This document shows, in pieces, positions 57,276-64,000 of a stretch of 64,000 bases of DNA. Position 1 is the first letter of the stretch. The number at the start of each line of letters is the position of its first letter. The notes under the pieces are model-generated. The model did not search any database, had not been told where the DNA came from, and saw only the letters and a list, made by a program, of their open reading frames with translations. The position numbers and the translations under genes were made by a program. This DNA is from Haberlea rhodopensis (Eukaryota > Streptophyta > Magnoliopsida > Lamiales > Gesneriaceae): the NCBI GenBank assembly GCA_907163345.1, contig CAJQUN010000056.1, positions 62,001-126,000 of the forward strand, given 5' to 3'.

Positions 57276-58625
57276 GGGAGTTAGTTTGCTTTTTTTATTT
57301 TTGTATTGCTTTATTAGTGTCTAATCTCTCTTTCCTTACAATTTTGTCTTACATTGGGGACAATGTAAGATTTAAGTATGGGGGAGGGATTAATAGTGTG
57401 TTTATTGTTTTATTATTATAAAATCCAATAAAAATAAATAATTTAAATATTTTGAGCTCATAGTTAGTAATGAATGCATTCTTTGAATCACTAGCCCATG
57501 ATGAAACCTAATTGATGGCATGCATGTTTTTGAACAGGGGTGAATTGTTAACATGGAACACTTTGAACTCTAATACAAATTATGTTTTGACTTAGTAGAT
57601 GAATATTTTGAGCACGAATCTATCATAACATGTGAAGTGTGCATAGCATAGTGAAGATTGTGTGAATTTTGTGATAGTCTTAGAAAGTCTCTAATACATG
57701 CTAGAGCTTAACTACGTGCTCTTTGAGGCGTATGCCTAAAATGCTTGCGAACATGAAAGTGATATATGAGATCTTTGATGCGTTTGAGTCTTTCAAGCCT
57801 ACCATGTAAAAAATTTATTATCACTAGTACCCTTTTTGAGCTTTAATGCAAAAGAATGGATGTATACTAAGCATACAAACAGCAAACATTCAACATTCAT
57901 TGACTAGCTTATCATCATTTCCTAATGAGCCTAAATATGATTTTAGTCCATACCTTTGAAGGGAGTATGATGTGTTTCATTCACATGCACTTATGTATTC
58001 ATTGATCCATATGTTTTGAGCTCCATTGTCAAAAGAATGAAATGCATGAAAGAAAAGGGATGCCTTGAAAAAAAATAGATAAAAATATGACTCCAATGGG
58101 AGCCAAGGCACAAGAAGAAAATAATTGAGTTAAACCTTGCAAAAATAAACAAGGTTTGGAAAAATCATGCTAGAAGAGAAGTTTTAATTGTGCATATCAT
58201 CATAATCTCTTGTTTGATACACCTTACCCTTTCTTTCATAAGCCAATACCTAGGCCAAGCTATAAGCTAATAAAGACCTACTTTATTTATGTTTGTGGAG
58301 AAGAGTGTACAAGTGAGCTTATACTTGTGTTGGTGTATAACTTGAGCTATTGTGAGTTTTAAATTAATTGAATCTATAATATGTGCATGACACTTGTTTA
58401 TGATCATACACACATGTTTGCTACTTTGTTGGGTGTGATATGCCAAGGGATTCAACTTGTTCCATTGTTAAATTTTCACCGCCTTTCATTATCGTGCATG
58501 TTTAAAATTGTTGAGGCATTAAAATGAGGAAAAATTAGTTTGTTATGAAGCTATGTGCCACCAAAAAGATTTTAGTTTTATTCTGATTTACTCGAGGTCG
58601 AGTAAAGACTAAGTATTTGGGTATT
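57276..58625 (+). other. Athila derivative 3' non-coding region
   Basis: No ORF. Collinear with 8893-7527 of the intact copy. The polypurine tract next to the 3' LTR has decayed (AAGTATTTGGGTATT). Confidence 0.7.
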
Positions 58626-60264
58626 TGATGTGGTTAGAAATAGACACATTTTATGCGCTTAACTGTCAATGATTGGGAATGATTTAATTGTTAACTTGAT
58701 GTTTATGGTTCCTAATCATACATTTGGTAATAAGTAGGAAAATGTGAAGAAATCGAGCTAAAATGATGGAAGAAGAAAGAAAGTTGAAGAAAAGAGAGAA
58801 AATCGGAATCCAAGACACATGTCACTCATTTCTCCTCGAATTTCTTCATGTTCGAGCAATATTTTGGAAATGTGGTCCATAAAAAAGTTAGCAAAAAGTA
58901 GAGTTTTGTCAGAGCAAGCCGTTCTATTCTATTACCAGACATAATCCTGTCTGCGCCTGGAAGAAAGAGGGTCAGTCTCAAAGCAAAATAAAGTGTTTGA
59001 TTGCAGAACTTTCAGTTATCTACGCGTAGACAACTAATTCGTTTAATTCAGAGATCGTATGAAGAAGTTATGGCCAATGCAAGTCGACTGCCGAAAGCAG
59101 AAAAATTAGAAACAAAAATCTGCCTCGGGAGATCAATCGCCCAAACTAGCTCGATCAATCGCCGAGGGAGCAAAAGTCACAAAAATGCTACTGGACTGCT
59201 CGATCAATCACCCATGTATGCTCAGTCAATCGCCCAAAGTTCTAAAAAAACATGGAAACATGATTTCTTTGCTTCAAACTTAGATTCTAACCTACTTTTT
59301 CATCCCCTATATCTTTAAACTCAAAAATCAGACTTAAACACATCTAGATAGTTATGGTATATTAGTTTAGGTCTAGTTTATAATTTTTCTCTCAATTTTG
59401 TTGAAGAATGCTACGAAGATCGAACGAAGGTGGGATTGACAACATCAGCGGAGCGGGGATCGGATTAGTTTTCTTTCTCTTGTTTTTGTTTATCGTTTTT
59501 CATATATTATGAATATCTAGTTTTTAATTCTTTGTTGAGGAAGATGAATCCTTGGATTTATTTATCTTAGGAAGCTTCTTATGCTTTTATTTATCAATTT
59601 TTATTGAATATCAATGTGTTCAAATTTTGATGACATGATTTATGTTTGTTTATTGGATTGACAACCTAATAACTTGCATGTAGTCTAATGCTAAATTTGC
59701 TAATTGTTTGATTAATCGAATTTATGAAGCAACTAAGATTGATAATTTCCTATTGTTGGTGTTATTAAATTCTTGGGGAAAATTATTGACTAAATTTATA
59801 TAAACCGCTTGTGTTTATGTTATTTAGATTCATCGCTCACTAGTTTTGAATGGTGTCATGATTTAATCTTGAATATGCATATATAGATTGAATGAGTGAT
59901 GAAAGTTAAATAAGAACGCTTGAACTAATTAACTATGAATAAGGTGAGGGAGGAATTAGATTTCCAATTGATGAATGTTCAAATGAAATTGAGTCTTTTG
60001 TGAATCGATGAAATAGATGTTAATATCCAAGGAAGAGTCGACCGATACCAAAAATCGTTTTCATTAGTTTAATCTTTAGTTTTAATTAGTATAATTCACT
60101 CACGACCCCATCCTTCTATTTTAATTGTTTTGTTATTTGATTTTCATTAACACGAGAATTCACACCTCCTCTCGGGATTGATCCATACTCACAGTACTAC
60201 ATTTTTCTTATCAATCTTGAGGATTGAGTGTGGTTAGTTTGGGCGTACACGATAAGCGTGACCA
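58626..60264 (+). repeat. Athila derivative 3' LTR
   Basis: 1639 bp. It is longer than its partner mainly because of about 118 bp of unrelated sequence at 58889-59006. GATCAATCGCCC copies at about 59130-59236. Confidence 0.9.
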
Positions 60265-60484
60265 GAGTGCTTTGAGGACTTGTGATTTGGGGTGCTCCTA
60301 TCACAAGTCATAGTCGTTGTATCTTGAGAGCCAAATTACCAAAACAAACAGTTAGCACCAAGATGGGGCAATATTGTCTTAAGGACGGAGATTACAAATC
60401 TCCCCTCGACATAAAATTGAAAGCCATTGTTATTCGTGTTACTATATTCCTAAGATACACGTTGCTAGAGATATTTGGACAACA
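60265..60484 (+). repeat. Copia 3' LTR, right part
   Basis: It resumes after the Athila derivative and ends ACAACA at 60484, matching 51811. Confidence 0.9.
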
Positions 60485-61189
60485 CGTTTTACCCCCTCAA
60501 TGATCCAATTGATATTTTAGTAAGTGATTCAAAGCTTAGATGCATAAGAAGATGCCTACATTGCTGCTGACATTCCCCTTCTATATATCACCATGATATC
60601 AAAAGATTGAATCTTCAATTTAAACCAAACATAGTTGTACATTTGTGTATTGTATTTAACGAAATATGCAAGTGTTCAAAATTACAGACTAAATTGCTAG
60701 AGAGCAAATAAACTTCTGATTTCTTTGGAAACTTGTTGTATGCACTCGCATGATACATGATAGAGTTCTCTAATAACTTGGGTAAATTATTTTAATAAAT
60801 CAAAAATAGATGTGAAGTAGTTGCAAGCTTAATTATTAGGTAGAGTCTCGCTTATATGTTATTTGAGAAGGTCACCGTTATGAACACGAGAGTTAATTGT
60901 TGTATAATATAGAGTGTTACATACATAGAAGTTACCTCATGAACCTTAACGACGATGTGCTACTTCTGTTGCCGCCCTTAAGGTATACAGATTCTAAAAT
61001 CTTGATAAATGTAGTTGCAATTGTGTTATGCACATATTCCTTTTGAACTCTTTTGCTATCAAGTTTGGTACTAGATTCACCGTTCCTATCATGTTGTCCT
61101 ACATATGAAAGAGTAAAGCAAATAATCACAATATTAATAACATAGCTCGATCTCAACTCCAGAACTACCGCTATACCTATTTCACCTGC
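60485..61189. other. Unassigned stretch
   Basis: No supported gene. Parts may belong to the Tekay-like LTR to the right. Confidence 0.35.
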
Positions 61190-62870
61190 CCCAAGAGAGA
61201 CATCTCACATACGGGGTGAGCATACCAATACCACTGATCCAATAATCATAATATCACATTACATAATTTACAAAATGTAAAGCGGTGAATTTAAAAGACA
61301 TTCCATGAATAGTGTCATCCTCATACGGGATCCCCTGTGCTGTTCATGTTCTCAAAATAACCAAAACAATCAATTCCCCAAAAGCCAGTTAATCATTACA
61401 TTGATTAACTCATCTGTTCCCCAATAACAATACCAACATCAATAAACCAATTCATTAAACAATGTTTACAGATATTCCATATATCTAACCACTAATTCCA
61501 TAGTCTCATTACCTCGAACGCCCAATAGTTGCGGCATCATAACAGATGTTCGCTTCATAGCGACAACATCTCAACTGTTACTCGCTCCATAGCGGTACCA
61601 TATAATTTGCAATACTTACCATTTTATCGCATTAACAATATATCATGCATTTCACAATTGCAATAATATAAAAGACTATGCTCGTACGTTATACGTACTT
61701 TATAATTCCGTAGTCCGAACCAATCCATGCCTTAGGCCCGAGACCCAGTGAATTACGTGCTAAACACAATTAATAACTCATAATTAATTACAAGCATGCA
61801 ATCACGTGCCCGAGCACGTTCAAGACCTCCAATTATATCATCAGTCCATGACGATTAACCATTTAAAAGACTCGGCCAAAGCATACGTTGAAATCACAAC
61901 ACAAAATAACTTTTCAAAGTTTAGGCATCGACAATCGATCGCTACTTTTCAGGCGATCGATCGCCTCTCAACGCTTTTCAGAATCTACCTCCATGCAATC
62001 GATCGATACATTTGAAGCGATCAATCGCTTCACTATTTAAAATGGCCACTGCCCCCTGGCGATCGAGCGTTTCATTTGAGGCGGCCGATAGCGTCACTGT
62101 TCGTCTTCCTCAAAAGTTTTACAGACGATACGGCGATCGATCACCTCGCCCTAGGGATCGATGGCCTCGACCTTTTCCAGTCAAAAATGGCATTTTTCTT
62201 GCAAAAACCTCCACAATAACAATCCCCACACCCCATACACCATAAATCCTTAACAAGAGACTATAAATCCTCCCCAAAACACAGTAACCAAAAATCTCCA
62301 AAAATCCATAAATTCAAACCCAACCAAAACACAACCAAATACTACAATACCACAATCAAAACGAAGATAAAGACGAGGGGAAGAAGATTGCCAACTTATC
62401 TTCGAGAAATCAGGCTCCCAAGTCGAGCCTCCATCGATTTTGCACCAAGGGGAAAAAGGGAAAGGAAAATGGGAGAAAGAGACGCAGGAGAGAGGGGAGA
62501 GAGAGGAGAGAATGCTTGAACACCGAGTCCACGTGGTATATATAGTACCAAAACTCCAAAATCCTGAGTCTTCCACAAATACATCATGACTCATTAAAAA
62601 TCATTTGTTTTCAAATATTACCTCTCAATCTCAATTTTCATTACCAGCCCCAACTCAAAGTACCCCAGACCCCAAATCCCACCAAAGACCAAATTCCAAG
62701 GTTATCACCACGATGAGAATATAATCTCAACCCTTGGATCCAACAACCCCAAATACCGGATTTAAAATCATCGGGAGTCCCAATACCGCAATTAATTCAT
62801 AATTGCCAATTAAAAATCCATTAAGGATCATTACCACACCGGGATTTACACCATTAATTCCCGGGCATCA
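61190..62870 (-). repeat. Tekay-like (chromovirus) LTR or LTR fragment
   Basis: In minus orientation it starts TGATGCCCGGGAATTAATGG and later has the words TATGCTCACCCCGTATGTGAG and GTCTCGGGCCTAAGGCATGG that I associate with long Tekay/Del LTRs. A TATATATA box is at 62537-62544. CGATCG palindromes lie at 61925-62165. The left end is not certain and no polypurine tract adjoins the right end, so it is probably a solo or truncated LTR. Confidence 0.55.
62529..62544 (-). promoter_or_regulatory. TATA box and adjoining G-box in the Tekay-like LTR
   Basis: Minus strand TATATATA directly followed by the palindrome CCACGTGG, a G-box core usually bound by bZIP or bHLH factors. Confidence 0.5.
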
Positions 62871-62959
62871 CAAGATATATTCTTCCAAACAGGAATCAAA
62901 AACCAAAACAACATGAATACACACAATATCACAAGCAACACCCTAGAACACCACCATCA

Positions 62960-63582
62960 TTTACTGCACACACATTCCAGGACACACACAGACCGAAGAA
63001 GTTCACGGTTATCCAAGTGTGGATCCCAAAAGGACTAATCCTGTCTAGACCCAAGTAGGAATGGGTACCAATGAGATCATCGCGTTAATTGCAGAGACCT
63101 AGAATCCAGCAAGTTCCGAGCTCAGAGTGGTTCCTGGACAGTGGATGTTCTAGACATATGACAGGATCTACTATCTGAGTTAGTAGACTCCACCGGACCA
63201 AGAATAACATTCGGTGACAACGCGAAAGGTAGAATCGTGGGTGAGGGTAATATTATACATGGTAACATTATTATTAAATATGTAGTTTTTTAAAAAATTT
63301 ATGCTATAACATGATTAGCATTAATCAACTATGTGATAATGGACATCAGTAGAATTCAATCAGTACACCTGAACAATAAGATCTACGATGATAACATATT
63401 GCTTGTAGGTAAGAGGCATGATAACACTTATAAGATTGATTGGAATTTTGGATAAGCCAGTCTTACCTACTTGCTTTGCTGCCTTGAATAGTTCCAAAAA
63501 TTGGCTTGGCACAAGCGTTTGAGTGACTTAAACTTTAAAACTATTGCCAGTCTGCTTAAGCTTAATTTAGTTGATGGATAGC
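62960..63582 (+). pseudogene. SIRE-type gag-pol junction fragment
   Basis: The sense reads KKFTVIQVWIPKGL then a stop, WFLDSGCSRHMTG (protease active site) near 63145, ITFGDNAKGRIVGEG, and a decayed pre-integrase region ending FKTIASLLKLNLVDG. It matches the homologous stretch of the SIRE element at 17902-17350 (minus), but with many stops. It is cut at 63582 by an LTR. Confidence 0.82.
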
Positions 63583-64000
63583 TGTTGAGCCTTAAACACA
63601 TGGTTGTGTTTAATGCGTTAACTTATCTCCGATTTATTTTTGAGTTTTGATGATCAACAAAACTTGTGTTTGTAATACTAATGTGTGTACTTAGTGTGCT
63701 GATTAAGTGATTAAAGGTGGATTGGAATTAAGAAAATCATTTGTGCACATTCTGGCATGGATCGCCCCAGGCGATGGCAGCCATGGGGGGTTCGCCACGG
63801 CAATCGACAGAGGCGACGCCGAGCCATGCGTGCAGGGGGAGTTCGCCCGAGGCGATGGCATGATCGCCTGAGGCGATGGCCCGAACGCCTGAGGCGATTG
63901 CTGGTTCGTTTGAGGCGATGAAGATTTTGGACATGCTGAGGCTACGGCCTTGATTTTTGCTATTGATCGCCTGAGGCGATGCGTGTAATCTGCTGACCGT
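63583..64000 (+). repeat. Partial LTR running off the window
   Basis: It starts TGTTGAGCCTTAAACACATGG inside the SIRE fragment, with GAGTTTTGATGATCAACAAAACTTG as in SIRE-type LTRs. From 63765 on there are at least eight GGCGATG/GATCGCC words, including ATCGCCTGAGGCGAT inverted pairs (about 63864 and 63966). The right end is outside the window. Confidence 0.65.

Larger units (their letters stand above)
54063..60264 (+). mobile_element. Internally deleted Athila derivative
   Basis: 6.2 kb with LTRs 54063-55579 and 58626-60264, TSD GAGTG (54058-54062 and 60265-60269), and a TGGCGCCGTTGCCGAGGA primer-binding site five bases inside the LTR. The interior is only about 3 kb: a decayed gag/protease stretch is followed directly by the Athila hairpin and 3' non-coding region. 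RT, RNase H and integrase are absent. It must have moved using proteins of another Athila copy. Confidence 0.9.
51329..60484 (+). mobile_element. Truncated Ty1-copia element interrupted by an Athila derivative
   Basis: The LTRs match each other (51329-51811; 53798-54062 plus 60265-60484). Between them are gag, protease, pre-integrase and only the first part of integrase; RT and RNase H are missing. The left LTR is truncated at its 5' end near 51329. The right LTR is cut by the Athila derivative with TSD GAGTG. No clear primer-binding site follows the left LTR. Confidence 0.88.

Noticed and set aside
60932..61156. 74-codon frame with a hydrophobic start, like a small secreted protein
   Set aside because: The apparent start codon is TTG, no ATG precedes the hydrophobic part, and it lies beside an LTR-like region.

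Overview
The window is nuclear DNA of a flowering plant, probably a eudicot. It is AT-rich, almost entirely transposable elements, and carries one intact host gene: an eight-exon cyclophilin of the CYP23 type on the minus strand (coding exons 40608-47519, 231 aa, every intron GT-AG). There are no bacterial or organellar genes, no CRISPR array and no RNA gene that I could support.

Left third (1-24228): a three-level nest. A MULE (Mutator-like) transposase gene is cut at 565/21063 by a SIRE/Maximus-like Ty1-copia element on the minus strand (566-21062, TSD TGTTG). The reverse transcriptase of that element is in turn cut by an Athila-like Ty3-gypsy element, also minus (6033-15832, TSD GTTGC). 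Both LTR retrotransposons keep paired LTRs, primer-binding sites and polypurine tracts, and their genes carry only a few breaks. To the right of the MULE transposase lie a GRF-type zinc-finger pseudogene pointing toward it and a 454-bp hAT-type MITE with a perfect 8-bp TSD.

Middle (24229-38695): decayed pieces (LTR/TRIM fragments, a hairpin repeat, a pogo-type transposase pseudogene, a LINE 3' remnant), then a full-length plant L1-type LINE on the plus strand (31382-38682, 13-bp TSD). It has tandem 5' repeats, an ORF1 with RRM and DUF4283-like domains, an ORF2 with endonuclease, RT and zf-RVT, an ATGA overlap between the two, and a 1002-bp MITE in ORF2.

Right third (38696-64000): a foldback repeat, the CYP23 gene with two introns over 2 kb, its short promoter, a roughly 20-bp minisatellite, a SIRE-type solo LTR (TSD TATAT), a second foldback of the same family, a truncated copia element (51329-60484) cut by an internally deleted Athila derivative (54063-60264, TSD GAGTG), a Tekay-like LTR, and a SIRE pol fragment interrupted at 63583 by an LTR that runs off the window.

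The most unusual signal is shared across families. Arrays of CGATCG-centred palindromes (GGCGATCGATCGCC and relatives) sit inside the LTRs of at least five otherwise unrelated retrotransposon families here.
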